Below, in pieces: positions 44,750 through 54,716 of a stretch of 64,000 nt of DNA. Numbering within the stretch: the first letter of the stretch is position 1; the number at the start of each line of letters is the position of its first letter. The notes under the pieces were generated by a model that did not search any database, had not been told where the DNA came from, and was given only the letters and a program-made list of their open reading frames with translations. Source of the stretch: Thauera sp. JM12B12 (lineage in GTDB: Bacteria > Pseudomonadota > Gammaproteobacteria > Burkholderiales > Rhodocyclaceae); the NCBI RefSeq assembly GCF_039614725.1, contig NZ_CP154859.1, positions 2,418,001 through 2,482,000 of the forward strand, in the 5' to 3' direction. The position numbers and the translations under genes are program-made.

Positions 44750-47437
44750 ATGAAAGACAAGCACTACCTCACACCGCTGCTGGAACCACGCTCGGTCGGC
44801 ATCATCGGCGCCAGCGAACGCGAGTCCTCGCTCGGCAACGTGCTCATGCGCAACATGCTCGACGCCGGCTACAAGGGCAAGCTCTTCGCCATCAACCCCA
44901 AGCACGAGAAGGTGCATGGGGTTGCCTGCTACAAGTCGGTCGAGGACGTGCCGCAGCGCCTCGACCTCGTGGTGATCGCCGTTCGTGCGGAGAAGGCCCC
45001 TGCGCTGATGGACGCCTGCGGGCGCGCCGGCGTCAAGGCCGCCATCCTGCTCTCCGCAGGTTTCTCCGAAGCGGGTCCGCGCGGCGCGCTGCTCGAGCGC
45101 CAGGTGATCGAGGCTGCCCACCGCCACCGCATCCGCCTGCTCGGCCCGAACTGCCTGGGCATCATGCGTCCGCAGCTCGGCGTGAATGCGACCTTCGCCC
45201 ACGCGTCGGCGCTCAAGGGCAGCATCGGCCTCATCTCGCAGTCGGGCGCGCTGTGCGCTGCCATCCTGGACTGGGCCAAGCCCAACAACGTCGGCTTCTC
45301 GGCGGTGGTCTCGCTGGGTTCCTCGTCGGACATCGATTTCGGCGAGGTGCTCGAATACATGATCTCGGACCCGCGCACCGAGAGCATCTTCCTCTACGTC
45401 GAAGGTATCCGTGACGCCCGCCGCTTCATGAGCGCGTTGCGCGGCGCCGCACGCGTCAAGCCCGTGCTCCTGATCAAGACCGGCCGCCACCCCAACGCCT
45501 CGCGCGCGATCCTGTCCCACAGCGGCGCACCGATGGGCGACGACGCGGTGTTCGACGCGGCCCTGCGCCGCGCGGGCGTAATCCGCCTCTACAACATGGG
45601 GCAGCTGTTCGCGGCCGCCAACGCGCTGTTCTCGCACTTCCGCCCGCGCGGCAACCGCCTCGCGATCATCACCAACGGCGGCGGGCCGGGTGTCATGGCA
45701 GCCGATCGCGCGGCCGACATCGGCATCCCGCTCGCCGAACTCTCCGAAGGCACGGTCGAGAAGCTCAATGCCGTCCTGCCCTCGGGCTGGTCGCACGGCA
45801 ACCCGATCGACATCCTCGGCGACGCCGATCCCGAGCGCTACCAGAAGGCGCTGCGCGCCGTGCTCGAGGGCCCGAACGTCGATGGCGTGCTGGTGATGCT
45901 GACGCCGCAGGCGATGAGCAACCCGACCGGCGTGGCCGAGGCGGTGATCGAGCTCGAGAAGACCGCCGACAAGCCGGTCGTGACCTGCTGGATGGGCGAG
46001 GAACTGGTGACCGAGGCGCGGCAGAAGTTCAACCTCGCCGGCATCCCCAACTTCCGTACGCCGGAGCCGGCGGTCGAGCTGTTCAGCCACATCTCGGCCT
46101 ACTACCGGAACCAGAAGCTGCTGATGCAGACGCCGGCCTCGCTGTCGCACCTGCCGCCGCCCTCGATCGAGAGCGCGCGCCTGGTGATCGAGATGGCGCT
46201 GTCCGAGCGCCGCAAGAAGCTCAACGAGATGGAGTCGAAGGCCCTGCTCGCCGCCTTCCGTATCCCCATCGCCCAGACCGTGGTCGCGCGCTCGGCGGCC
46301 GAGGCGATGGTGCTGGCGGCCGAGATCGGCCTGCCGGTCGTGATGAAGATCGACTCGCCCAGCATCGCCCACAAGTCGGACGTCGGCGGCGTGCGGCTGA
46401 ACATCCGCAGCCTGGCCGCAGTGCGCTCGACCTACCAGGAGATCCTCGACGAGGTCAAGCGCGTGCAGCCCGATGCGGTGATCAACGGCATCGCCATCGA
46501 GCCCATGATCCAGAAGCGCAACGGCCGCGAGCTGGTGGTCGGCGTCAAGCGCGACCCGGTGTTCGGCCCCGCCATCACCTTCGGCGAGGGCGGCAACCTG
46601 GTCGAGGCCAACCGCGACATCGCGGTCGCCCTGCCGCCGCTCAACAGCTTCCTGGTCGGCGACATGATCCGCTCCACGCGCATCTCCGCCCGGCTCGGCG
46701 AGTTCCGCAACATGCCCGCGGTGGACATGAATGCGCTCGAGCTGGTGCTGCTGCGCATCTCGGAGATGGTCTGCGAGCTGCCGTGGATCACCGAGATGGA
46801 GATCAACCCGCTGATCGTGGACGAGAACGGCGTGGTCGCGGTGGACGCCAGCATCATCGTCGACAACGTGTCGCCGACCGCCGACCGCTACGACCACATG
46901 GCGATCCATCCCTACCCGTCGCACCTCATCAGCACCTGGACGGTGCCCGATGGCACCACGGTGACGATCCGTCCGATCAAGCCGGAGGATGCGGAGCTCG
47001 AGGTCGATTTCGTCCGCCGCCTGTCTGCCGAGACCAAGTACTACCGGTTCATGAACACCATGCGCGAGCTGCCGCCGGCGATGGTGGCACGCCTGACGCA
47101 GATCGACTACGACCGCGAGATGGCCTTCGTCGCCACGCTCGCTGTCGACGGCGTCGAGAACGAGATCGGCGTTTGCCGCTATGCGGTGAACCCGGACGGC
47201 GAATCCTGCGAGTTCGCGGTGGTGGTGGCCGACGACTGGCAGCACCGCGGCCTCGCCCGCAAGCTGATGGGCGTGCTCATCGAGACCGCGCGCAGCCGCG
47301 GCATCCAGTACATGAACGGCGTCTTCCTCGCCAACAACGAGCGCATGCTCAAGTTCGTTCAGAAGCTTGGATTCGTGCTCAGCAACGACCCGGAAGACAG
47401 CTCGGTCAAGCTCGGCGTGCTGGCGCTGCAGGACTGA
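44750..47437 (+). CDS. ADP-forming acyl-CoA ligase fused to a GNAT acetyltransferase (Pat-like)
   Basis: An 895-residue, three-part protein. Residues 1-460 are the CoA-binding and ligase domains (VGIIGASERESSLGNVLMRNML, LLGPNCLGIMRP, ISQSGALCAAILDWA), with SHSG giving a His at 257, the phospho-His position of ADP-forming acetyl-CoA synthetases. About 480-710 is an ATP-grasp domain (GLPVVMKIDSPSIAHKSDVGGV). About 735-895 is GNAT (VVVADDWQHRGLARKLMGVLIETAR). Pat/YfiQ proteins of this shape acetylate lysines of enzymes such as acetyl-CoA synthetase. TATAAT at 44649-44654 may be the -10. Confidence 0.9.
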   Translation: MKDKHYLTPLLEPRSVGIIGASERESSLGNVLMRNMLDAGYKGKLFAINPKHEKVHGVACYKSVEDVPQRLDLVVIAVRAEKAPALMDACGRAGVKAAILLSAGFSEAGPRGALLERQVIEAAHRHRIRLLGPNCLGIMRPQLGVNATFAHASALKGSIGLISQSGALCAAILDWAKPNNVGFSAVVSLGSSSDIDFGEVLEYMISDPRTESIFLYVEGIRDARRFMSALRGAARVKPVLLIKTGRHPNASRAILSHSGAPMGDDAVFDAALRRAGVIRLYNMGQLFAAANALFSHFRPRGNRLAIITNGGGPGVMAADRAADIGIPLAELSEGTVEKLNAVLPSGWSHGNPIDILGDADPERYQKALRAVLEGPNVDGVLVMLTPQAMSNPTGVAEAVIELEKTADKPVVTCWMGEELVTEARQKFNLAGIPNFRTPEPAVELFSHISAYYRNQKLLMQTPASLSHLPPPSIESARLVIEMALSERRKKLNEMESKALLAAFRIPIAQTVVARSAAEAMVLAAEIGLPVVMKIDSPSIAHKSDVGGVRLNIRSLAAVRSTYQEILDEVKRVQPDAVINGIAIEPMIQKRNGRELVVGVKRDPVFGPAITFGEGGNLVEANRDIAVALPPLNSFLVGDMIRSTRISARLGEFRNMPAVDMNALELVLLRISEMVCELPWITEMEINPLIVDENGVVAVDASIIVDNVSPTADRYDHMAIHPYPSHLISTWTVPDGTTVTIRPIKPEDAELEVDFVRRLSAETKYYRFMNTMRELPPAMVARLTQIDYDREMAFVATLAVDGVENEIGVCRYAVNPDGESCEFAVVVADDWQHRGLARKLMGVLIETARSRGIQYMNGVFLANNERMLKFVQKLGFVLSNDPEDSSVKLGVLALQD

Positions 47438-47440
47438 TCG

Positions 47441-48289
47441 ATGGCGGCCAAGATCGAGCACATCGACCACCACGGGCAGCCGGCGCTGCATCTCGCCACC
47501 GCGGCGGGCGCGCGCGCGGTCGTCGCCCTGCAGGGGGCCCAGGTGCTGTCGTGGTCGCCACCGGGCGGTGGTGAGCGCCTGTACCTGAGTCCGCGCGCGG
47601 TGTTCGACGGCAGCACGCCGATTCGCGGCGGCATCCCGGTGTGCTTCCCGCAGTTCGCCGACCTCGGCCCCCTCACCGCCCACGGTTTCGCGCGCACGCT
47701 ACGGTGGACGCTGGCCACCGAGCGCACGGGCGACGACTTCGCACTGGTCAGCCTCCGGCTCGTCGATGACGACGCGACGCGCGCCGTCTGGCCCCATGGT
47801 TTTGCCGCCGAGCTCTCGGTCCTGATCGAGGACAGCCGGCTCGACCTCGAGCTCGAGATCGACAACACCGGCGGCGAGGCCTTCGATTTCACCGCTGCGC
47901 TGCACACCTATCTCGGCGTGCGCGAGGTGGAGGAATCGCGGATCGAGGGCCTGCATGGCTTCGAGTATCGCGACAAGACCGACGCCAACCGCATCAGGCG
48001 CGACAGCGGCGACGTGCTGGTGATCGAGGCCGAGACCGACCGGGTGTATCACGACGTCAACCGCCCGCTGCTGCTGCGCGAATACGACCGTAGCCTGGGC
48101 ATCAACGGCGACGGATTCCCCGACGTGGTGGTGTGGAATCCGTGGGTCGAGCGCAGCGCCGCGATCGCCGACCTGCCCGACGACGGCTTCCGCCGCATGC
48201 TCTGCATCGAGGCCGCGGTCGCGCGCCAGCCGGTACGCCTGCCCGCCGGCGAAAGCTGGTGGGGCCGGCAGACCCTGGTCGCGCTCTGA
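47441..48289 (+). CDS. D-hexose-6-phosphate mutarotase (aldose-1-epimerase family)
   Basis: A 282-residue YeaD-like beta-sandwich enzyme: VALQGAQVLSWSPPGGGERLYLSPRAVFDGSTPIRGGIPVCFPQFADLGPLTAHGFARTLRW carries the first catalytic His (AHGFAR). TAALHTYLGV carries the second, and VVWNPWVERSAAIADLPDDGFRRMLCIEAA the C-terminal Glu. It interconverts anomers of glucose 6-phosphate. It starts 3 bp after the acyl-CoA ligase stop. Confidence 0.92.
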   Translation: MAAKIEHIDHHGQPALHLATAAGARAVVALQGAQVLSWSPPGGGERLYLSPRAVFDGSTPIRGGIPVCFPQFADLGPLTAHGFARTLRWTLATERTGDDFALVSLRLVDDDATRAVWPHGFAAELSVLIEDSRLDLELEIDNTGGEAFDFTAALHTYLGVREVEESRIEGLHGFEYRDKTDANRIRRDSGDVLVIEAETDRVYHDVNRPLLLREYDRSLGINGDGFPDVVVWNPWVERSAAIADLPDDGFRRMLCIEAAVARQPVRLPAGESWWGRQTLVAL

Positions 48290-48381
48290 GATCCTGCGTG
48301 ACGGCCGCCCGAGGTTGATCCCGGAGGGCGGCTTGCTGCACTATCGCGCCCTTCCCTTTTCGCACCGCCGCCGTCCTCCCC

Positions 48382-50736
48382 ATGCTCCCCCCGATCGAAC
48401 ACCGCATCGCCGACGAGCTCGGCGTCTCGCCGCGCCAGGTCATGGCCGCCGTCCAGCTCCTGGACGACGGCGCCACCGTGCCCTTCATCGCCCGCTACCG
48501 CAAGGAAGTCACCGGCGGCCTGGACGACACCCAGCTGCGCACGCTGGAAGAGCGCCTGGGCTACCTGCGCGAGCTCGAGGATCGCCGCGCCACCGTGCTC
48601 GCCTCGATCGAGGAACAGGGCAAGCTCAGCGCCGAGCTGCGCGCCGAGGTCGAGCATGCCGACACCAAGCAGCGCCTCGAAGACCTCTACCTGCCCTACA
48701 AGCCCAAGCGCCGCACCAAGGCACAGATCGCGCGCGAGGCCGGCATCGGCCCGCTCGCCGAGGCCTTGCTCGCCGACCCGAACCTGACGCCCGAGCTCGA
48801 AGCCGAGAAGTACCTCAACGCCGAGGCCGGCTTCGCCGACACCAAGGCGGTGCTCGACGGCGCCCGCCAGATCCTGATGGAACACTTCGCCGAGGACGCC
48901 GCCCTGCTCGGCGAGCTGCGCGCCTACCTGCACGAGCACGGCCAGGTGCGCGCGAGCGTGATCGAAGGCAAGGAGACCGAAGGCGCCAAGTTCCGCGACT
49001 GGTTCGACTTCGCCGAGCCGATCGCCACCATGCCCTCGCACCGCGCGCTGGCGCTGCTGCGCGGGCGCAACGAGGGTGTGCTGCGCCTGGCGCTCGATGT
49101 GGAACGCGCCGACCCCGAGGCCCCGCACCCCTGCGAGGGCCGCATCGCGGTGCGCTTCGGCATCCGCAACCAGGGCCGCGCGGGCGACCGCTGGCTGCTT
49201 GAAACCGCGCGCTGGGCGTGGAGCGTGAAGATCTCCATCCATCTCGAGCTCGAGCTGATGAGCGAGCTGCGCGAGCGCGCCGAGGAAGAGGCGATCCGCG
49301 TCTTCGCGCGCAACCTCAAGGACCTGCTGCTCGCCGCCCCCGCCGGCACGCGCGCCACCATCGGCCTCGACCCGGGCATCCGCACCGGGGTCAAGGTCGC
49401 GGTGGTGGACGCCACCGGCAAGCTGGTGGACACCGCCACCGTGTATCCCTTCGAGCCGCGCCGCGACCGCGAGTCCGCGATCGCCACCATCGCCGCGCTG
49501 GCGAAGAAGCACGCCGTGGAGCTGATCGCGATCGGCAACGGCACCGCCTCGCGCGAGACCGACGCGCTGGTGGCCGAGCTGATGAAGCGCTACCCCGAAC
49601 TGGCCCTGACCAAGATCGTCGTCTCGGAAGCCGGCGCCTCGGTGTACTCGGCCTCCGAGCTCGCCGCGCGCGAGTTCCCCACGCTCGACGTCAGCCTGCG
49701 CGGCGCGGTGTCGATCGCCCGCCGCCTGCAGGACCCGCTCGCCGAGCTGGTCAAGATCGACCCCAAGTCGATCGGCGTCGGCCAGTACCAGCACGACGTT
49801 AACCAGGGACGGCTGGCGAAGAGCCTGGACGCGGTCGTCGAGGACTGCGTGAACGCGGTCGGTGTGGACGTAAACACGGCTTCCGCGCCGCTGCTGGCGC
49901 GCATCTCGGGGCTCAACGCCACCCTCGCCGGCAACATCGTCGAGTACCGCAACACCCAGGGGCCGTTCCGCAGCCGCGACGCGCTGAAGGCGGTGCCGCG
50001 CCTCGGGCCGAAGACCTTCGAGCAGGCCGCCGGCTTCCTGCGCATCCCGAGCGGCGACAACCCGCTCGACGCCTCCTCGGTGCACCCGGAGGCCTACCCG
50101 GTGGTCGAGCGCATCCTCGCCAGGGTGCAGAAGAGCGTGCGCGAGCTGATGGGCAACGACAGCTTCCTGAAGAGCCTCAAGCCCGCCGAATTCACCGACG
50201 AGCGCTTCGGCCTGCCCACCGTGCAGGACATCCTCGCCGAACTCGAGAAGCCCGGCCGCGACCCGCGCCCGGAGTTCCGCACCGCGAGCTTCCGTGAGGG
50301 CGTCGAGACCCTGAAGGACCTGCAGCCCGGCATGCTGCTCGAGGGCGTGGTCACCAACGTCACCAACTTCGGCGCCTTCGTGGACATCGGCGTGCATCAG
50401 GACGGCCTGGTGCACATCTCGGCGCTGTCGAACACCTTCGTCAAGGACCCGCACAGCGTGGTCAAGGCGGGCCAGGTGGTGAAGGTCAAGGTGCTGGAAG
50501 TCGACATCCCGCGCCACCGCATCGCGCTCACCATGCGCCTGGGCGACGAGACGCCGCGCCGCGAAGCCGGTGCGCGCGCCGACACCCGCCCCAGCCAGCC
50601 CGTTCGCGAGGGCAGCCGCGGGCGCCGTCCGAACGAGCACGACCGCGCCAACGGCAGAGCGTCCGCTCGCGCGAGCGCGCCTGGTGGCGGCAATGCCCTG
50701 GCCGAAGCCTTTGCCCGTGCCCGCGGCAGCAAGTGA
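48382..50736 (+). CDS. tex: Tex, S1-domain RNA-binding transcription accessory protein
   Basis: A 784-residue Tex protein. In order: the N-terminal helical region ([39 protein letters not shown]), a YqgF/RNase-H-like domain ([34 protein letters not shown]), helix-hairpin-helix repeats ([37 protein letters not shown]), and a C-terminal S1 domain ([36 protein letters not shown]). A basic Arg/Gly/Ala-rich tail follows. It binds nucleic acid and affects transcription. Confidence 0.95.
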   Translation: MLPPIEHRIADELGVSPRQVMAAVQLLDDGATVPFIARYRKEVTGGLDDTQLRTLEERLGYLRELEDRRATVLASIEEQGKLSAELRAEVEHADTKQRLEDLYLPYKPKRRTKAQIAREAGIGPLAEALLADPNLTPELEAEKYLNAEAGFADTKAVLDGARQILMEHFAEDAALLGELRAYLHEHGQVRASVIEGKETEGAKFRDWFDFAEPIATMPSHRALALLRGRNEGVLRLALDVERADPEAPHPCEGRIAVRFGIRNQGRAGDRWLLETARWAWSVKISIHLELELMSELRERAEEEAIRVFARNLKDLLLAAPAGTRATIGLDPGIRTGVKVAVVDATGKLVDTATVYPFEPRRDRESAIATIAALAKKHAVELIAIGNGTASRETDALVAELMKRYPELALTKIVVSEAGASVYSASELAAREFPTLDVSLRGAVSIARRLQDPLAELVKIDPKSIGVGQYQHDVNQGRLAKSLDAVVEDCVNAVGVDVNTASAPLLARISGLNATLAGNIVEYRNTQGPFRSRDALKAVPRLGPKTFEQAAGFLRIPSGDNPLDASSVHPEAYPVVERILARVQKSVRELMGNDSFLKSLKPAEFTDERFGLPTVQDILAELEKPGRDPRPEFRTASFREGVETLKDLQPGMLLEGVVTNVTNFGAFVDIGVHQDGLVHISALSNTFVKDPHSVVKAGQVVKVKVLEVDIPRHRIALTMRLGDETPRREAGARADTRPSQPVREGSRGRRPNEHDRANGRASARASAPGGGNALAEAFARARGSK

Positions 50737-50799
50737 GCGCGACGATCGGGCGCGACCGCACGCGGGCGTGACGCGAATCAACGAGCACACGGACCTCTC

Positions 50800-51153
50800 A
50801 TGAATCCGACCCTATACGGCATCAAGAACTGCGACACCATGAAGAAGGCCTTTGCCTGGTTCGAGGGCGCCGGTGTCGCGCATGAGTTCCACGACTACAA
50901 GAAAGCCGGCATCGACGCCGCAACGCTCGCGCGCTGGTGCGACCGGCTCGGCTGGGAAGCGCTCGTCAACAGGCGCGGCACCACCTGGCGCAAGCTCGCA
51001 CCCGAGCAGCAGGCGATCGTCGATACCGCGGGCGCGATCGCGCTGATGCAGGCGCAACCCAGCCTGATCCGTCGCCCGGTCGTCGAGTTCCCCGACGGCG
51101 AACTGCTCGTCGGCCTGGACACCGCTGCGCTCGAACGCCTTTGCAGAGGCTGA
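50800..51153 (+). CDS. ArsC/Spx family reductase (YffB-like)
   Basis: A 117-residue thioredoxin-fold protein starting MNPTLYGIKNCDTMKKAFAWFEGAGVAHEFHDYKKAGIDAATLARWCDRLGWEALVNRRGTTWRKL. The single conserved Cys is C10 in KNCDTMKK, and the RRP motif (IRRPVVEF) is present as in ArsC and YffB. The group uses glutathione; an arsenate role is not shown. It lies just upstream of the Hsp33-like gene. Confidence 0.9.
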   Translation: MNPTLYGIKNCDTMKKAFAWFEGAGVAHEFHDYKKAGIDAATLARWCDRLGWEALVNRRGTTWRKLAPEQQAIVDTAGAIALMQAQPSLIRRPVVEFPDGELLVGLDTAALERLCRG

Positions 51154-51186
51154 GCCCCTCTCGCCCGCGGGAATAACCGGACGCCC

Positions 51187-52053
51187 ATGATGAACAAGAC
51201 CCTCCCCTCCAGCTACGTGCAGCGCTTCCTGCTCGAAGACCTCGACATCCGAGGCGCGGTCGTGCGCCTGACCGATGTCTGGCAAGCGATGCAGGCCGGT
51301 CGCGGCTACCCGCAGCCGGTCGCCCGCCTGCTTGGCGAGATGAGCGCAGTGTCTACGGTGATCGCAGGCAACCTCAAGCAGCCCGGCCGCCTGACCTTCC
51401 AGATCACCGGTCACGGTCCGGTGAGCCTGCTGGTGATCGACTGCGCCGCGACGCTCAACCTGCGCGGCTATGCGAAAGCGCAGGATGTCCCGGGGGGCGG
51501 CGGGCTGAACGAGCTCGTCGGTGACGGTCGGCTGCAGCTTTCGCTCGACATCGAGGGGCTGGAGCAGCCATATCAGAGCCTCGTGCCGCTCGAAGGCGAG
51601 AGCATCGCCGAGGTCTTCGAGCACTACCTGGCGCAGTCCGAACAGCAGCCCGCGGGTCTCTGGCTCGCCTGCAGCGCGGACGCCGCAGTGGCGCTCTTCG
51701 TGCAGAAACTGCCCGGCGCCGATCTCAAGGACATCGACGGCTGGGATCGCGTGCAGCAACTGGCGCACACCGTTCGCGAGGACGAGCTGCTCGGCCTCGA
51801 GGCCACCGAGATCCTGCGCCGCCTGTTCGCCGAGGAGAACGTGCGTGTCTTCGAGGCTCGTCCGGTGACCCACGACTGGCCGGCGGACCCGGAGAAGGTC
51901 GCGACCATGCTGCGCTCGCTCGGTGAGGCGGAGGTGCGCGCGGTCCTCGAGGAGCATGGCGAGATCGTGGTTCATGACGACCTCTCGAACCATACCTATC
52001 GCTTCGACGCGGCAGACGTCGATGCCCTCTTCCGTCCGCCGACCCTGCACTGA
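51187..52053 (+). CDS. hslO: Hsp33 family chaperone lacking the zinc/redox cysteines
   Basis: A 288-residue Hsp33. The N-terminal domain is well kept ([69 protein letters not shown]). The C-terminal redox switch normally has CxC and CxxC zinc ligands. Here the matching segments read [20 protein letters not shown] and [16 protein letters not shown]: all four cysteines are replaced. The only Cys residues are in the N-terminal half (IDCAAT, LACSAD). The holdase is therefore unlikely to be activated by disulfide formation. Confidence 0.9.
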   Translation: MMNKTLPSSYVQRFLLEDLDIRGAVVRLTDVWQAMQAGRGYPQPVARLLGEMSAVSTVIAGNLKQPGRLTFQITGHGPVSLLVIDCAATLNLRGYAKAQDVPGGGGLNELVGDGRLQLSLDIEGLEQPYQSLVPLEGESIAEVFEHYLAQSEQQPAGLWLACSADAAVALFVQKLPGADLKDIDGWDRVQQLAHTVREDELLGLEATEILRRLFAEENVRVFEARPVTHDWPADPEKVATMLRSLGEAEVRAVLEEHGEIVVHDDLSNHTYRFDAADVDALFRPPTLH

Positions 52054-52160
52054 ACACGCGATCGGTGCCAGTCGGACGGGCGCATGACAGGCGCGCGAGC
52101 ATGCTTGCCCGATCGCCTGCCGATCAGTACACTTCGTTGATTTTGAAGACCCTTCAGCCC

Positions 52161-52931
52161 ATGTCCGCCAACGCGTCCGTCCGCCCGATCGAGTTCCGCA
52201 ACACGACGCTGGGCGCGACCATTGCCGTGCTGCAGGCCGCGGAGCCAACCACGCTGGCCGATGCGATGCACAAGATGCTCGGCGGCATGCCCGATTTCTT
52301 CAATGGCGAGGCAGTGATCCTCGACTTCGGTGCGGTCTCGCAGTTGCCCGCGCGCATCGACTGGTCGGGGCTGCAGTCACTGCTGCGTCGCTACCGCCTG
52401 CAGCCGATTGGCGTCATCCGCCTCCCCGACGAGCATCACGAGGTCGCGCGCCGTGCCGGGCTGGCGCTCATCGATCCTGCGCAGCTCGTGGCACAGGCGC
52501 CTGCCGACGCCGCGCCGCGCCCTGCGCCCCGCCAGGAACCCGCACCCGCCCCGGTTGCGCCTCCGGCGCCGGCGGCAGCAAGCACCACGCCGACGATGTT
52601 CGTCGATCGTCCGCTGCGCTCAGGCCAGCAGGTCTATGCCCGCGGCACCGATCTGGTGCTGCTCGGTGGCGTGAGTCCCGGCGCGGAGGTCATCGCCGAC
52701 GGCAGCATCCACTGCTACGGCCCCTTGCGCGGCCGCGCCATCGCCGGCGCCCAGGGCGACCAAGGCGCGCGCATCCTGGCCAGCAACTTCGGCCCCGAGC
52801 TCGTCTCCATCGCCGGCGTTTTCCGGACCTTCGAGCGCGGCATCCCGGAGGCCTACGCCGGCAAGCCGACCCTCGTCCGCCTGACCGGCGCCGAACACAC
52901 ACTCAACATCGAAGCGCTGAAGCTCGACTGA
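52161..52931 (+). CDS. minC: Septum site-determining protein MinC
   Basis: A 256-residue MinC. The N-terminal FtsZ-inhibiting domain (PIEFRNTTLGATIAVLQAAEPTTLADAM to LIDPAQLV, about 1-112) is joined by a Pro/Ala linker (about 113-148) to the C-terminal beta-helix (SGQQVYARGTDLVLLGGVSPGAEVIADGSIHCYGPLRGRAIAGAQGDQGARILASNFGPELVSIAG). It blocks Z-ring formation away from midcell when bound to MinD. ATG 52161 gives a normal N-terminus. First gene of minCDE. Confidence 0.96.
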   Translation: MSANASVRPIEFRNTTLGATIAVLQAAEPTTLADAMHKMLGGMPDFFNGEAVILDFGAVSQLPARIDWSGLQSLLRRYRLQPIGVIRLPDEHHEVARRAGLALIDPAQLVAQAPADAAPRPAPRQEPAPAPVAPPAPAAASTTPTMFVDRPLRSGQQVYARGTDLVLLGGVSPGAEVIADGSIHCYGPLRGRAIAGAQGDQGARILASNFGPELVSIAGVFRTFERGIPEAYAGKPTLVRLTGAEHTLNIEALKLD

Positions 52932-52962
52932 GCCAGCCACACAGCATCACAAAGGGGAAACC

Positions 52963-53775
52963 GTGAGAGTCATCGTTGTAACGTCCGGCAAGGGCGGCGT
53001 GGGCAAGACCACCACCAGTGCAGCCTTCGCCTCGGGGCTCGCCTTGCGCGGCTTCAAGACCGCGGTCATCGACTTCGACGTCGGCCTGCGCAACCTCGAC
53101 CTCATCATGGGCTGCGAACGCCGCGTGGTGTACGACCTGGTGAACGTGGTCAACGGCGAGGCCCGGCTCAACCAGGCCCTGATCAAGGACAAGCACTGCG
53201 ACAACCTCTTCATCCTCCCGGCGTCGCAGACGCGCGACAAGGATGCGCTCACCGAGGATGGCGTGGAGAAAGTGCTGCAGGAGCTTGAGCACATGGGCTT
53301 CGATTACGTGGTGTGCGACTCCCCGGCCGGCATCGAGCGCGGCGCGGTGATGGCGCTGACCTTCGCCGACGAGGCGGTCGTCACGACCAACCCCGAAGTT
53401 TCCTCCGTGCGCGACTCCGATCGCATTCTCGGCATCCTGCAAAGCAAGTCGAAGCGCGCCCGCGAAGGTGGCGAACCGGTCAAGGAACATCTCCTGATCA
53501 CGCGCTACTCCCCGAAGCGCGTCGAGGACGGCGAGATGCTCTCGTACAAGGACGTGCAGGAGCTGCTTCGCGTGCCGCTGATCGGCGTGATCCCCGAATC
53601 GGAATCGGTGCTCCACGCCTCCAACCAGGGCACGCCGGCGATCCACCTCAAGGGTACGGACGTCGCCGAAGCCTACGCCGACGTCGTCAGCCGCTTCCTC
53701 GGCGAGGACCGCCCGCTGCGCTACGTGAGCTACGAGAAGCCCGGCCTCATCAAGCGCCTGTTCGGAGGCAAGTGA
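52963..53775 (+). CDS. minD: Septum site-determining protein MinD
   Basis: A 270-residue ParA-type ATPase starting at GTG 52963, with AAAGGGGAAA upstream. It has the deviant Walker [10 protein letters not shown] (residues 9-17), [25 protein letters not shown], and the C-terminal amphipathic membrane-targeting helix ([10 protein letters not shown]). On the membrane it carries MinC and is removed by MinE. Confidence 0.97.
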   Translation: MRVIVVTSGKGGVGKTTTSAAFASGLALRGFKTAVIDFDVGLRNLDLIMGCERRVVYDLVNVVNGEARLNQALIKDKHCDNLFILPASQTRDKDALTEDGVEKVLQELEHMGFDYVVCDSPAGIERGAVMALTFADEAVVTTNPEVSSVRDSDRILGILQSKSKRAREGGEPVKEHLLITRYSPKRVEDGEMLSYKDVQELLRVPLIGVIPESESVLHASNQGTPAIHLKGTDVAEAYADVVSRFLGEDRPLRYVSYEKPGLIKRLFGGK

Positions 53776-53776
53776 C

Positions 53777-54037
53777 ATGTCCTTCCTCGCCCGCCTCTTC
53801 GGCGAAAAGAAGAAGACCGCGGAGATCGCCAAGAACCGTCTGTCCCTGCTCATCGCCCACGAGCGAGCGGGCGGCAGTACCACCGCCGACTTCCTGCCTG
53901 CGCTCCAGCGCGAGCTGATCGAGGTCATCTCGAAGTATGTCGCGGTCAATCCGGACGACATCAAGGTACACCTCGACAAGCAGGACAACATGGAGGTGCT
54001 CGAGGTGAACATTGTGCTGCCGGAGCAGAACCGCTGA
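53777..54037 (+). CDS. minE: Cell division topological specificity factor MinE
   Basis: An 86-residue MinE starting [32 protein letters not shown]. The N-terminal membrane-binding helix and MinD-activating segment ([12 protein letters not shown]) are clear, and the C-terminal topological domain ends [10 protein letters not shown]. It stimulates MinD ATPase and sets Min oscillation. It starts 1 bp after the minD stop. Confidence 0.96.
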   Translation: MSFLARLFGEKKKTAEIAKNRLSLLIAHERAGGSTTADFLPALQRELIEVISKYVAVNPDDIKVHLDKQDNMEVLEVNIVLPEQNR

Positions 54038-54046
54038 AGCCGACCC

Positions 54047-54131
54047 GCCCGGATGGTGAAACTGGTAGACACAAGGGACTTAAAATCCCTCGGCGCAAGC
54101 CGTGCGGGTTCGATCCCCGCTCCGGGCACCA
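54047..54131 (+). tRNA. tRNA-Leu (UAA)
   Basis: An 85-nt class II tRNA. The acceptor arms GCCCGGA and TCCGGGC pair perfectly, followed by A and an encoded CCA (54129-54131). The anticodon loop CTTAAAA gives TAA at 54081-54083, and a variable arm (TCGGCGCAAGCCGT region) is present. T-loop GGTTCGATCCC is intact. It starts 9 bp after the minE stop. Confidence 0.97.
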
Positions 54132-54215
54132 GCTTGGCTTCGCCCCCTCTGGCAGGGTGATGCCGGCTCCCGTGCGCTGCCGGCGCACCGCCTCCGCGAC
54201 CCGACTCCGCGCTGC

Positions 54216-54659
54216 ATGATCGTCCTCGATCTCTCCTGCACCAACGCGCATCGCTTCGAGGGCTGGTTCGCCTCCAGCGCGGACTTCGAATCCCAGCTCG
54301 CGGGTGGCCTGGTCGCCTGTCCCTCATGCGGCGACACACGGGTTCAGCGGCTTCCAAGCGCGCCTTATGTCCTCACGCGGAGCGCGCCTGCGCCCAAGCC
54401 CCCGGCGGCCTACGACACCTCGCACGCTGCCCCGGCCCTGCCGTCTCAAGTCGTCGCCCAGGTCGTGGGCGCCCTGCGCGAAATGGCGCGCAAGGCCGAG
54501 GACGTGGGCGATCGCCTGGCCGAGGAGGCTCGCCGGATCCACCACGGTGACGCCGAGGCACGCGACATCCGTGGTGCCGCCTCCCGGGACGACATCGCGG
54601 AACTCCTCGACGAGGGCATCGTCGTCCTCCCGGTGCCGCCGGACGAGAACGCGCATTGA
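54216..54659 (+). CDS. DUF1178 family protein
   Basis: A 147-residue protein of the DUF1178 family: MIVLDLSCTNAHRFEGWFASSADFESQLAGGLVACPSCGDTRVQRLPSAPYV, a zinc-ribbon-like module (C8, C36, C39), and a C-terminal helical region ending RGAASRDDIAELLDEGIVVLPVPPDENAH. The family function is unknown. No strong ribosome site precedes the ATG. Confidence 0.87.
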   Translation: MIVLDLSCTNAHRFEGWFASSADFESQLAGGLVACPSCGDTRVQRLPSAPYVLTRSAPAPKPPAAYDTSHAAPALPSQVVAQVVGALREMARKAEDVGDRLAEEARRIHHGDAEARDIRGAASRDDIAELLDEGIVVLPVPPDENAH

Positions 54660-54716
54660 GCCGCGCACGCACTCGCGCAACGGCCCCACGGGGCTAGCGA
54701 CCCGCCACAGCGCCGA

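Noticed and set aside
44714..47683. A 989-codon open frame on the minus strand
   Set aside because: Antisense to the Pat-like ligase/acetyltransferase gene, with no recognisable motif.
54660..54716. GGCCCC/GGGGCT hairpin after the DUF1178 gene as a terminator
   Set aside because: No T-run follows on either strand.
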